Positions 33,396 to 44,436 are shown, counted from the stretch's first letter. The stretch: DNA of 64,000 bases from Hemerocallis citrina (GCA_017893485.1 CM030362.1:264349073-264413072); one strand, 5' to 3'. The notes: generated by a model from the letters alone, not told the origin. Made by a program: numbers and translations.

Positions 33396-34806
33396 TTTGT
33401 TGTGGGGTGCAAATTACGTGCAAATTACTATGCGCTGCCACATGGCTGCGGGGGGTCTCTGAGAGTATAACACCCGCAAAATTGAGTTATGACAATTTTG
33501 CTCCACGTGTGTTACACACGTCTATTTCTTACTATTACGAGTAATATTCGTAACACATCTTCCTACGTATTTCTGCATTTCAATTATTTGTACATTTTCG
33601 TCTCCTAAAAACTCATTTCTATCCTATTTTTAGCCAACTTAAACATATTTTAATCTTTGTAGTTTTACGTGTATTGCACGTGCTTTCAATACACGTGTCG
33701 ACTATGTATATCCTTACGAGTAATATTACTCTAAAATTCTTACGCATTTCGATTTTTTATTTTTATATCTCGTTAAAATTCGCTTTATAAATTGAAATTC
33801 ATTTTTCTCGTACTTTGACTCAAGTATATTTATACGTCCTATGCACATGTTTATGCAGAGGAAAGTGGTCGGCTGCTTGTAAATGGAGTGAGTGGGTTTC
33901 GTTTAGTGGGTGGTTATAGGTTAGTGGGTTAAATTAAAAATTAACTTAAATAAATTAATTAAACTCTTCATTTATAATCCTAACCCTCATTTCTTCACCA
34001 GCAATGTAAACTAAGTCCAAAAAAAAAAGAATAGGCATGTGCTTCGGGTTGGCTTGCTGTTGATTTCTGGGGGTGATTTGCTTGGGCTTTGTGGGATTTT
34101 CTTGGAGTTTTTGAAGGGAAAATTGCTACTAGAACACTATCTAATAGGTCGGTGTCTCTACTTCCTTTCTAATTGTATTTTAAATGCAAGTTTAGAAGAT
34201 TTATGGATGAATTGTAGATGTGATTGCATAGTTTATCTTTTAATATTTTGTGTGATGCATATTGTATGAAAATCTAGAAATATAGAAATTGATGGATGTG
34301 AAAAATGCATGTTAAATAGAGAATTATAATGTAGAATTTATGTGTAGTTAAATTTCAAGTTGTGTAAATTCTCATATGTGATACCATGCAAATTTTAGTA
34401 TAAACTGAGTAAATTTTGTAGATGAATTATAAATGAAATTTGAGTTGTGTTTTGAGTAGAATATAATTTTTGGAGGAATTTCCCCCATCATGTTAAATAA
34501 AATACATACACATGTGCACGTGGAGTAGTATTGATAATTTATAAAAGGCAAATTTTATATGAAAGTTCCAAACGAATTGCTATTTACATGGTTGTGTAAA
34601 GAGTCACTTTATTATCAATGAAATCAGTAAGAATTAGTTACTGAAAATTTTGAGATGTCTTATACAAACAGATAAATTTGATACAATTAATAGAAATCAA
34701 TTTGAATGTTTATATTTTAAAATGGAGGAATGAACCGATAGTGGACTCTTAAAGATTTTAACTCCTATATTATCAGAATTGGAGTTTGGCTCTGTGGCTA
34801 GCGCGT
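32436..34806. repeat. Long inverted repeat: arms ~955 bp, loop ~460 bp
   Basis: The left arm is 32436-33395 and the right arm 33857-34806. Reading both shows long identical runs with scattered substitutions and small indels, roughly 93-95% by eye. The loop contains about 70 bp of other T1-related sequence (GCTGCCACATGGCTGCGGG, 33434-33452) and the start of the right LTR. A transcript through it would fold into a long hairpin. Confidence 0.88.
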
Positions 34807-35538
34807 GCGCGTTGCGCCTATGTGCTGCCACATGGCCTGCGGGGGTATCTGAGGTCACGGGATCGATCTGGGGTGGGCTCTGTTTTTTATATTTTTTTTA
34901 AAAAAAAAGGTGAAATGAGGGATGTTTGAGTATTTAAAAGCTCAACACACTATACGACTGAGTACTGAGTTGGCTCAGTGGTTGTGCACTTCGGTTCCTG
35001 TTTGTTGGCGCTGGTTTGAGCCAGGGCAGGGGTAATTGAGTTTAAAACACATATTTTGGGGATTTTTTTTAATGGGAATGTTCATGAAAAAAATTCATGA
35101 AACATTATTAGAATAATTTGGAGTTATTTTACATTATTTTAAAGATATTTTTAGAATCTAAAGGGTATGTTTTGTTTATTTGTTGAGTTGGGGTTTAAAT
35201 TTAAATTGTATATGGCTGAAGATATTAAAAGTTGATTTTAAACAAAATTAAAGTAAAGTTTGAATTGGAGATAAAATTTTTTTTGTGATGATTTGAAAGA
35301 AGTTTGAAATTTGAAATAAAGAAATGAGTTTTGGATTGAATTATAGGTTAATGAGGAAAAGAGCTATAAATGTTTGAAAGTGATTAAATTTGAAGACTCG
35401 AGATTTGAGAAAACCTTGGAAGTGATTGGTTTGATTGATTAATTACAAGTTATTTATGGGAAATTCAATTTGGAAAATATTATTGAATGAGTTATGAAAG
35501 TTGATAAATTGAATGGTTGTTCCAGATATATGGCTGAG
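33466..35538 (+). mobile_element. T1 LTR, 3' truncated (right arm of inverted repeat)
   Basis: It starts TATAACACCCGCAAAATTGAG (TG mutated to TA) and follows the T1 order: TTTATAATCC TATA-like box (33970), leader, donor-like AGGTCGGTG (34147) and two tRNA-like modules. It stops at about 35538 in the sequence equivalent to 23640/26690, where Tat-type sequence begins. The five preceding bases are GAGAG; the partner duplication is lost. Confidence 0.85.
34787..35023 (+). other. Pair of tRNA-like modules in T1 LTR
   Basis: Module 1: A-box TGGCTCTGTGG (34787-34797) and B-box-like CGGGATCGATCT (34857-34868), followed by a T8 run at 34892. Module 2: A-box TGGCTCAGTGG (34971-34981) and B-box GGTTTGAGCCA (35013-35023), 31 bp apart, followed by T8 near 35064. 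Confidence 0.6.
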
Positions 35539-35610
35539 ATTTTTCATCCCCCCTCATAAATTGAACTCACTATCTATTGCTTCCACACCCTAAAAATAGC
35601 AACATCAAAT

Positions 35611-35623
35611 TGGCGCCGTCTGT
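35611..35623 (+). other. Primer-binding site, Tat type
   Basis: CAAATTGGCGCCGTCTGTAGG follows an LTR-end-like AAAAATAGCAACA. TTGGCGCCGTCTGTGGG is the usual start of the internal region in many Tat-type elements. One base differs here (TAGG). Confidence 0.78.
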
Positions 35624-35682
35624 AGGAAAGAGCGCTGATCTAGCCACCTCTTCAAGCCTCGCTCTCATTAACCTCTTCTCTG

Positions 35683-37370
35683 ATGGATCTCAAAGCCAAT
35701 AAAGCTGCCACGACGGGTCGCCACGCCGACCTTCTACCCCTACCTTGTCCATTGCGCAGCTGAGCGGTTAGCCAGGGGTTGCAACAGCGATGATTCGAGC
35801 GCCCGCTCACTCCAGCCCCAAGTGCTTCCCGGTCAGTGGCTCGAAACCCTGAGCCCTCAGAGGTCCCCGACCTCCGAAATATTATAAATAAACGATTGAA
35901 CAAGGATGACCTCCATAACTGCCTCAGTCGCTCCAGGAATGAGGCACCCTCCGACCATGGTCTGAGCCGAAGTCATCACTCCTCCCATCCGAATGATAGG
36001 TAGCATAGCCGTTCTCCAAGGGCTCGCTGACCTCCCAATGGCCAAGTGGAAGGAGGCCACGTTACCAAGGGCGAATTCAAGGAGTTCCTAGATGAGATCC
36101 TTTAAGCACCTCGAGGTGGAGCTCGGAGCGAACACACCCAATACCGTCATGGTGAAGGAAGACACCAAACTAGAGAGGACGAGAATTAGGATTCCAACGG
36201 GTTAACCCAATCCGAGGGAAGGGAGGACGGCATCCTCAAGCGGCTACAAAATATGAAAGACCGCTTGGCTAATATTGGAGAAGGCAAGAGGCAGCCGAAC
36301 CGGGGGTACCAACCCGTTCAGCCCCCCTTCTCCTCTCATATCCTGGAGGCCCCGATCCCGAGGACCTTTAAGCCACCTATCTTCGAAACTTACAATGGGG
36401 AGTCGGATCTGGCTGATCACATGGAGGGCTTTAAGACCCTCATGATGATTCATAGCACATCTGATGCCCTCCTCTGCTGTGCATTTCCGACCACACTACG
36501 CGGCCTAGCTCGGGAATGGTTCTCCCGTCTCACTCCTAACTCTGTTTCCTCCTTCCACCAGCTTAAGGAGAATTTCCTCACATATTTTGTGACCAGTTGC
36601 AAGGCTGAGAAGACCAGCGCTTCCCTGCTAGATCTGAAGCAGAAGGGTGGAGAGTCCCTCCGGGACTTCGTTCGGAGGTTTACCACTGAAGTCTGGTCGG
36701 TTTCCTCCCACGATGCTGGAGTCGCAGCTGCGGATTTTCGGCATAACGTCAGGTATGACTTACTAAAGGCATCCCTGGCCATGAAGCCTTCGACAGACTT
36801 TTCCGATCTCTTTCTCAGGAGAGAGAAGTATATCCGAGCCGAAGAGGCGTTACACCCTACCGGTCGAAGGGATTCCCCCGTAAGAGGGAAGAGGAAGGCG
36901 AATGGTGCCGAGGCACCAAAAAAATCCAGAAGGACGCATCCGGGCAAAGGCGCCCACCTCTGGTGCCCAGGTTTGACAAATTCACTCCGCTCAACATGAG
37001 TGTATCTGTCATCCTAATGGAGATAGAGGGTGACAAAGTCCTTCGACATCCTCCTCGATTTAGCAGTGATAATAAGAAAAGGGACAATAGGTTCTACTGA
37101 CGTTTCCACAGGGATCACGATCACGAGACCGACAACTACCGGGCTCTTAAGGATGAGATCGAAGCTCTCATCCGAAGGGGATACCTTAAGAAGTTCACTA
37201 AGAATGAGCTGATATTCTCTTCCCCTTCGCGGGGTGCTAACAAGCGACCCGAGGCAGAAGCCGAGCCTCAGGGATCCGAAGGACTAGCCATTCGTCATTG
37301 TGTCCATGGTGGGCCTATGGGCGGTGATTTGAATTCTTACCGCCGAGATTTTATCTGTGAAGTCAACTCC
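35683..37370 (+). pseudogene. Tat-type gag
   Basis: This would be the structural capsid protein. The likely start is ATGGATCTCAAAGCC at 35683. The N-terminal part is out of frame with the longest open stretch (36253-36999). That stretch has RTFKPPIFETYNGESDLADH, FPTTLRGLAREWFSRLTPNS, FHQLKENFLTYFVTS and GESLRDFVRRFTTE, the signature of a retrotransposon gag domain. After a frameshift near 36940 come RFDKFTPLNMSVSVILMEI, then RFHRDHDHETDNYRALKDEI and ALIRRGYLKKF, ending GSEGLAIRHCVHGGP. The Cys expected before RFHRDHDHE is a TGA stop (about 37099), so the zinc-knuckle-like motif is lost. Confidence 0.9.
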
Positions 37371-37879
37371 GTCCACAACTGCCCTCCGCCTCGACATCCC
37401 TGACTATCGGTCTCATTCTCAGACAAAGACCTTGAAGGCATAAGGGCTCCTCATTGCGACCCCTGGTCATGAGCCTCTGTCTTGCCAATCATGAGGTTCT
37501 TCGAATCCTCGTCGACAATGGGATCTCGGTCAATATCCTGTTTCTTGCAACCTTCGAGGCATTAAAGCTTTCTAAGATAGGTTGAAGCCATCAGGCTATA
37601 CCCTTCATGGATTTTTAGGTGTCCCGATCCAAATCGAGGGAATCATCACGCTAAATGTCACAGCTGGGAAGTCCCAAACTTCCCAAACCGAGGCATGGAC
37701 TTCATGGTAGTCAATGTCAAGGCCGCATCCAATGCCATCCTCGACCGTCCCGGGCTCGCTTCCTTCTTGGCAGTGCCCTCTGCCCTATTACATGAAGATG
37801 AAGTTTCTGAATGTGTCCGGGGTCAGGGTAGTCGTTTGAAACCAGGAAACTGCTCGGGTCTGCTATATCACCATAGTGG
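37371..37879 (+). pseudogene. Tat-type aspartic protease, cut short
   Basis: The active-site region reads RILVDNGISVNILF (about 37500-37541), where the usual VDNGSS has Ile for Ser. A flap/substrate strand region and MDFMVVNVKAASNAILDRPGL (37695-37758; the usual ILGRP) follow, in two frames, ending with ETARVCYITIV at about 37876. Coding resemblance then stops at a poly-G run where the C LTR begins. Retropepsin would cleave the polyprotein; this copy cannot be functional. Confidence 0.82.
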
Positions 37880-40792
37880 GGGGGGGGAGGGGGAGGGCTC
37901 GGTTCTCCCCTCGATGCCACCATGCCACATCACCCCTCCCTACACCCTATGACTGGCCTACCCCCTCACACCCCTCACTCTTTCTCACTTCTTAAAAACC
38001 CCTCCCTCTGACTTTCATTTCAGTTCTGAAATTTTAGAAAGAAAAAGAGAAGGAGAGAGTGAAAGAGGTCAAGTAATGAAGGTGTTCTAGAGCTATTAGA
38101 GAAGGAATTGGAGGAGGAAGCCAAATCCAATCTCATATTCTCAAGCCATAACCAAGGGTGGGTAGTTCTCTGAACTTTATTCTTGTTTCTCTTGTTGATT
38201 TCTTGCATGAATCAAGTAGTAATAGCTATGAGAATGATTGATTAGGAGTAGTTTGTTAGAATCTGGAAAAGGAAACAGAAAACATGATCTGCATGCTATA
38301 TTCACGAATTTCCACAGAGCAAAATAATTGGAACTTGATCTTGAAATTTATACAGAATGATCTCATGTATGTCTATAAACTACATGATTTATTTTGGATT
38401 TTTCTGATGTTATTTTAATAAAACCAATTTTGATGACTGAGTAGTAAGGCAGAGACTGATTTTGTCTATTGTAGAACCTGAACTTGGGGGCATTCTTGAA
38501 ATTAATTGATACATGATCTACTTCTGAAATTTTTACCATGTTAACATGCATGAATCTAGACTCTACAGAAAAATGTTGAAATTTTTTGGACGACATTTGA
38601 TACATGTTCAAAATTAATTAAGTAGGAGTATTCTTGGCAGTGACTGAAGAACAGTAGAACTTTTATGCATGTTTATAATAGGTAGAACTCGTTGATACTT
38701 GAAATCTGGATGTAATCTTTTTTTGCATGTTATACATGGTGATGTCTAGTTTCTGGAAATGCAAATTTGATACCATTGGTTATGCATGTGATTTATTATG
38801 AATATTTAAGTGAGTACTGTGCATAACTTAGTTAGTATTGACACCCTGATAAGATGGTACCTTTATGGCTCTGTATGAGCAGAATTTGAGGAAGTGTACA
38901 ACTAGGGAGTTGTAGTAGACATCTTGAGTTTTCCAAAAGTCCTATGTCAAGAAATTCCTGTAAGTAGAATAATAGATATGATTTTTGCAAGTTGGGACAA
39001 AACCCAGATTTTGAGCTATAGGCTCTGTTTATGTAGTGCAATATGTGTGGTTTTGTATACCTGGGAGAGATCTGTTTTACAGTATTCAAATGAAACAATA
39101 TGGATTGATGATCAACTAGGAAGTTGTATAAGACATTCACATCTTTCCATAGAACATGGATTTGTATCATTTCGTTGAGTGGGTAGAGTTTTATGCTATC
39201 AGTAAGGTGCAGCCAGTGTACAGGAAGTACATAGGCTGAGGTTTGTGAGGCTATTTTGAGCAATGAAATGATTGAGTCTGAGGTGATTATCAACTAGAGA
39301 GTTGTAGACTAGGTTATTAGCTTTCCAGATTGGGCTAGAACATCCAAATATGAGTTGTATTGTGAGAGTTATGACCTTTTTAAGTTTCAGGCAGAAACAC
39401 TATAGTTTGGTTTAGTCATGGTTTTTGACTAAGTGTTGGGAGAACCTTTTCCCTCTTGCAAATAAGAGTTGATAACTTGTTATTTGGGATGATTGGGGTT
39501 ATTTTACTGGTCTTGTTGGTGTTTGACTCATGTTGAGGATGTTGTGACTCGAGTTAGTCACATGGGTAGGGTGATACCCTAAGTCTATCGACCCTAAGAT
39601 TTGAACTTCCGCCAAGGCGTTAGACGTCCAAATTGGTGCCATCGAGTTGTATTCATGCCGGTTAAGGATGAACGTGGGCCGTGGTGAGGGATGAATTCCA
39701 AGCTAAGGAAAGTGGCGAGTAGTACATTGTGTCGCCGGGGCCGCGAGTTGATAGGCAGGATTGTGGGAGGAACCTTTTATATTAGCTGAATGATTAGAGT
39801 GAGTCTTGGATTAGAGTGATTGTGTTAGATATGAACATTGCATTAGTACTAGCAGCTCGGGTGTTGTGCTTTTTCTGTAGTAAAGATACGGTTTTGGTTC
39901 TCAGGTTTTGAGTTCATGGGTCCCGTATCTCGATCTGTTAATTCCCAAAGAGTCGGGGTAAGGAACGGGGAGAGTAACTCCTATCGGATAGGGGGATTTG
40001 ACCCTCGAGCCCGTCGTGTTCCTATGAGTGTGGGTGTTGTTTTTATATCATCTTGACGTCATGGGTACATGGTTTGTACCGGAAGGTTTTTCACGGCTTT
40101 TTGAGTGAGGTCCGTGCGCGGGTACTAAGTGGAAAATGTGACCACCACTTTAGGGAATGCAGTAAGGGACTAGACCGAATGACTGCAACCTCCTCAGACA
40201 CGAAAATCTATTGGGAATAGGATGAGTACATGAGTAGGATGCATGACGAGGGTTCGAATCCCTAAAAGTGGAGAAAGACAACTAGATTTGGGGGCGTATG
40301 TAGTATGGGATGCATGCGTTCTCCAAAGTCTTTCTTGCATTAGAAGTAGGCATGTGATTGATGCATCTAGTTGTAGAATCATGGCATACAACAACACTAT
40401 AACCCGAATCCATTAACCCCTAGTTTTCACATCACTTTTCTCTTTTGTATAAATTATAGTTGTGATTGCTAGTTTGGAGATCACTGTTATTATCAGCCTT
40501 GCATCAGTTGAAGTACTGATGTTCCCCACCTTGTAGGTATGGTATCCGGAGCCGATTCACAGGTACAACAGAGCTCGAGTCCGTCCAAGCATCCAAGCGA
40601 CATATTCAAGTGTTATTACATTATTTATAAATCTTGTAATTTTTATTTGGATATTGTAACACTTGCAAATGTAACAATTATATGGAATAAAAGTTTTTAA
40701 TTTTCCTATACTTTCTGTGATTGTGACTATTTTGAAGTTTGACTCCTGGAGTAGTGTCTCAGATTTCCTGTATAGGGATTTGGGGCGTTACA
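37880..40792 (+). mobile_element. C-type LTR nested in the Tat-like element
   Basis: The right end is clear: AATAAA at 40686, then TTTGGGGCGTTACA at 40779-40792. The left end is not a TG terminus. LTR-like sequence starts after a G-run (37879-37888) with a C-rich zone, TTCTTAAAAACCCC as a TATA-like box at about 37990, a purine-rich leader and AAGGGTGGGT at 38154. Three related copies of an AACTAGRGAGTTGTAGWAG-type motif (38903, 39115, 39291) and the block GTATGTAGTATGGGATGCAT (40297-40316) follow. It is probably a solo LTR with a lost 5' end; no TSD is visible. Confidence 0.72.
40686..40691 (+). terminator. Poly(A) signal of the C LTR
   Basis: GGAATAAAAGTTTTTAATTTTCC, about 105 bp before the LTR end; the same string occurs in the D LTRs. 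Confidence 0.5.
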
Positions 40793-41658
40793 ACAACAAG
40801 ATTACAACAATTTATGAAAGTCAACAGAATGACCTACTCCTCTGTCTGGGGGCATTGGACGAATGCCGACCAGTTCGAGCCCAACTGCGCGAGTCTGCTA
40901 ATCGGCGAGCCTATCGATCTCCCCTCTAGGGGCTGCCAAGGTGGACACCCTAGCCAGCGAATTCTGAGTGTGACCAGGCTTCGGTGGCTTCAGCCTAAGG
41001 GTCTGAGAAAGGCCCCTCACAGAAGGCCAGTCGCTCCTTAAAGAGGCAATTGGGGATCCAGCCACCCCAAGCATGACCATCAATTTGTATGTTCCAGTTC
41101 TTTATCTGCCAACATCTCCCAAAGGAATGAGTCAGCCGAACAGGGCACCCCAACCGTGGCCGACTGCCGAGAAGAATCACCAGAGGCCAATAATTGGGTC
41201 TCGGTGCTCCTTAGATCCCGATCAACCATTGCCTTCTTCAGGCGAGCCAATCAATTGCTACGACCTCTTCAGACAGAAAAAAAACACCGCCTCCCAATCC
41301 CTGGCTTCTTTACGGTGGCGTGCCAGGCTAGACTCCAAGGATTTCACCTTATTCCTTAAATACTCGAGTTCGGCACCAAGGGGGTCGGCCAAAATAGGCT
41401 CGGTTATCTGATAAAACAAGAAAGAGATGTCACTCCGAGTTTCGTAGACTTGGTCAAATCGTAGAACACAAAGCATCCACACAAAACATCACACAAAACA
41501 TCATATGAAAAATATAAAGTCCAAAAGCGCAGCCTAAAAATCCTTTTCCATTCATCAATATATTTACATACAAAAGCGGTGGTCAGTCTGTGTTAGGAAA
41601 ATACAAAAAAAGGGGAAGAAAGAAAAGAAAATAACTATTGCTTGGGAGAGAAGGGCAG
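40793..41658 (-). pseudogene. Tat antisense ORF, C-terminal (coiled-coil) part
   Basis: On the minus strand, 41482-41258 reads through AELEYLRNKVKSLESSLARH and KEARDWEAVFF, a heptad-like coiled coil of the kind found behind the domain of putative gypsy-type transposon proteins (PF04195 family). More coding-like but frameshifted sequence runs on to 40793. The D element at 41659 separates it from the N-terminal part at 54819-57123, and the C LTR at 40792 cuts its end. Confidence 0.6.
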
Positions 41659-41677
41659 TGTAACAACCCTAAATTTT

Positions 41678-41689
<12 letters not shown>

Positions 41690-41711
<22 letters not shown>
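41690..41711. repeat. (AT)n tract at the insertion site
   Basis: This is the remnant of the (AT)n in the LTR start. In the 3' LTR the same tract is uninterrupted (51083-51136). Confidence 0.9.
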
Positions 41712-41714
<3 letters not shown>

Positions 41715-42162
41715 AAACACAAAGAAAGCTATCAAGTGGCTCTCCTTCAATCCCCCAAAAATGAAAGGCCTAGATCTAACCTTACAAAACATTCCCCCCC
41801 CCCCCCAAAGTTTCCCTCCAAAGCTCAAATTCAAATCCCCCACCCAAAACAACTCCTATATTTATCTAATTATTTCTCTCTATCTCTCTCTCTCTCTCTC
41901 TCTCCCTCTTCTATTCAATAAATTAAGAAAATAAAAATTTTAAATTTTTTTAAAAAATTAAAAAAATTAGTAATGTAAAAACTTTAAAAATAATTTTAAA
42001 AAAAATCATATAATATGTTTTTTTCTCGACCCCCAAAAGTTTCTCATATAATATGTTTGCTACTTCAATTAATTTGCTGGACCTCTAAAACTATTTTATA
42101 TGATCAAACAAGGTGCACCGTTCCGAAGACGTGCCGTAGACACGTGTCAACGGGCAAACCTA

Positions 42163-42164
<2 letters not shown>
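41711..42164 (-). mobile_element. E unit, copy 1 (inverted)
   Basis: The reverse complement starts ACTAGGTTTGCCCGTTGACA, continues CACGTGTCTACGGCACGTC, and ends with (AG)n and a 190-bp block (GGAGTTGTTTTGGG to GCCACTTGATAGC, TTTGTGTTTTATT). It has an AT-rich middle not shared by the other copies. The termini lie in (TA)n. There is no ORF and no clear terminal inverted repeat. Class unknown. Confidence 0.6.

Positions 42165-42237
<73 letters not shown>
42164..42237. repeat. (TA)n array between E copy 1 and MITE 1
   Basis: About 37 TA units, uninterrupted. Confidence 0.95.
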
Positions 42238-42242
<5 letters not shown>

Positions 42243-42418
42243 AAAGGGATATGAGCAACTTGCTCATTTAGTAAATGAGCAATTGATTATGTGGCATGCA
42301 TGTGATACATGTGATACATTGGACAACTAACCCTTTTAAGGATTTTCCAATCACATGTATGCCACATCATCAATTGCTTATTTACTAAATGAGCAAGTTG
42401 CTCATACCCCTTTTTCCC
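42238..42418. mobile_element. MITE 1, 181 bp, in (TA)n
   Basis: Terminal inverted repeats of ~65 bp start GGGTAAAAGGGATATGAGC on the left and GGGAAAAAGGGGTATGAGC on the right (reverse), both continuing AACTTGCTCATTTAGTAAAT. The flanks are TATA. It is non-coding. Superfamily not assigned; TA flanks would fit a Tc1/mariner- or PIF-like origin but lie in a TA array. Confidence 0.85.
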
Positions 42419-42426
42419 ATATATAT

Positions 42427-42842
<416 letters not shown>

Positions 42843-42966
42843 GCTCCATTGACAACGTACTGTAGCGATGAAAACGTGGAAAACTATTTAGGCCATTGTT
42901 GGAACAACGGCCTAGGTGGTTTTCACGTGTTTTCACAACATTTGCGTTTTCAATGGAGCTTTTCCC
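42843..42966. mobile_element. Small palindromic MITE, about 120 bp
   Basis: GCTCCATTGACAACG at the left pairs with CGTTTTCAATGGAGC at the right. A strong inner stem GAAAACGTGGAAAAC/GTTTTCACGTGTTTTC closes on GGCCATTGTTGGAACAACGGCC. It ends CTTTTCCC before (TA)n. Non-coding fold-back element. Confidence 0.75.
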
Positions 42967-42975
42967 ATATATATA

Positions 42976-42977
42976 TG

Positions 42978-43019
<42 letters not shown>
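42976..43019. repeat. (TA)n array left of MITE 2
   Basis: About 20 TA units, interrupted once or twice by TG. Confidence 0.9.
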
Positions 43020-43022
<3 letters not shown>

Positions 43023-43438
43023 AAGCCCTTCGGTTGAGAACTAATTTTTGTGAGAACTCCATGAGAACTCACGGAGTAGACCCCCCATGAAAAATCGGTT
43101 GAGAACTAATTTTTGTGAGAACTCCATGAGAACTCGGAGTAGACCCCCCATGAAAAATCCGAACCGACCATCTCGTTGTACACGCCTTAAATGGCATAAC
43201 ATAAAGTAATCAAGTAATTTGAAGTTCATTTGCCCATCCATCAAATGGAGTAGAATTTTCAGTCATACAATTTTGCGATGATGTAAAACATGGGCAAATG
43301 AACTTCAAATTACTTGATTACTTTATGTTATGCTATCTAAGGCATGTACAATGAGATGGTCGGTTCGAATTTTTCATGGGGGTCTACTCCGTGAGTTCTC
43401 ACGGAGTTCTCATCAAATTAGTTCTCAACCGAAGGGCT

Positions 43439-43441
<3 letters not shown>
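43020..43441. mobile_element. MITE 2, 422 bp, in (TA)n
   Basis: Long inverted ends: GGGAAGCCCTTCGGTTGAGA left, GGGAGCCCTTCGGTTGAGAA right (reverse). The left arm carries a 65-bp tandem duplication (starts at 43031 and 43096). The core TTCATTTGCCCATCCATC pairs with GATGTAAAACATGGGCAAATGAA. TA repeats flank both ends. Non-coding. Confidence 0.88.

Positions 43442-43524
<83 letters not shown>
43442..43524. repeat. (AT)n array between MITE 2 and E copy 3
   Basis: About 41 uninterrupted units; the ORFs with poly-Ile-Tyr here are artefacts. Confidence 0.95.
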
Positions 43525-43526
<2 letters not shown>

Positions 43527-43681
43527 TAGATTTGCCCGTGGGCACGTGCCTACGGCACGTCTTCAGAACGATACAGCATATGAAAACCCTTGTAAACATT
43601 AAATCAGCAATTATGTAGCTCAAGTTTGACTCAAGTTTGAATAGTATGACAATAATTAGTTGTAAATAAAAATCCATGTTT

Positions 43682-43684
<3 letters not shown>
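43525..43684 (+). mobile_element. E unit, copy 3 (5' part only)
   Basis: ACTAGATTTGCCCGTGGGCA to AAATCCATGTTTCCATA, about 160 bp, then (TA)n. It is almost identical to the start of copy 4, with one extra TCAAGTTTGAC, so it looks like a local tandem duplication. Confidence 0.65.
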
Positions 43685-43714
<30 letters not shown>

Positions 43715-43715
<1 letters not shown>

Positions 43716-43842
43716 GTGCCTACGGCACGTCTTCAGAACGATACAGCATATGAAAACCCTTGTAAACATTAAATCAGCAATTATGTAGCTCAAGTTTGAA
43801 TAGTATGACAATAATTAGTTGTAAATAAAAATCCATGTTTCC

Positions 43843-43895
<53 letters not shown>

Positions 43896-44064
43896 TAATT
43901 AAATAAATAAAGGAGTTGTTTTGGGAGGGATTTGAATTTGAATTTTGGAGGAAAATTTTCAGGGGGAAAATGTGTTTTGTTAGGTTCGATATGGGCCTTT
44001 GATTTTTGGGGGATTGAAAGAGAGCCACTTGATAGCTTTCTTTGTGTTTTATTATATAGATATA
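43715..44064 (+). mobile_element. E unit, copy 4
   Basis: This begins at CGTGCCTACGGCACGTC (first ~20 bp missing), then shares all E landmarks: CAAGTTTGAATAGTATGAC, CCATGTTTCCATA, (TA)n(GA)n, GGAGTTGTTTTGGGAGGG, GCCACTTGATAGCTTTC. The end TTTATTATATAGATATA runs into MITE 3. Confidence 0.65.
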
Positions 44065-44436
44065 GGGAAAGCTTCGGTTGTGCACTCCTCTAGTGCACAC
44101 GGCATGTGCACTAGGCCTTCGGGTGTTCATATCAACGATCCGAATCATTCACATTGATCTACACATCTAAATTAGTCTAAATATGCAAAATCAAATCATT
44201 TGAAATTCATTTACCCATCTATTGAAGTGTTACAAAATTGTATGGCTAAAAATCATTGTTTTTTTTATAGTCACATGATGGATGGGCAAATGAATTTCAA
44301 ATGATTTGATTTTACATATTTAGACTAATTTAGATGTGTAGATCAATGTGAATGGTTCGGATCGTCGATATGAACGCCCGAAGGTCTAGTGCACACGTCG
44401 TGTGCACTAGAGGTAGTGCACAACTGAAGCTTTCCC
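44065..44436. mobile_element. MITE 3, 372 bp, fold-back, in (TA)n
   Basis: The ends GGGAAAGCTTCGGTTGTGCA and, inverted, GGGAAAGCTTCAGTTGTGCA pair. The inverted arms run ~160 bp each, almost the whole element, with GATCTACACATCTAAATTAG and GATTTGAAATTCATTTACCC in the inner arms. Flanks are TATA. Non-coding; same family as MITE 4 at 59148. Confidence 0.9.

Noticed and set aside
36450..36947. 165-codon minus-strand ORF opposite Tat gag
   Set aside because: It is a shadow frame of gag; the plus-strand frame has clear gag motifs and the minus one has none.
41659..41711. Cassandra-type TRIM LTR carrying a 5S rRNA promoter
   Set aside because: The TGTAACAAC start is shared by many plant LTRs; no 5S-like internal control region is present here or in the TRIM elements.
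43330..43677. ORFs with long Tyr-Ile runs
   Set aside because: These are translations of (TA)n microsatellites.
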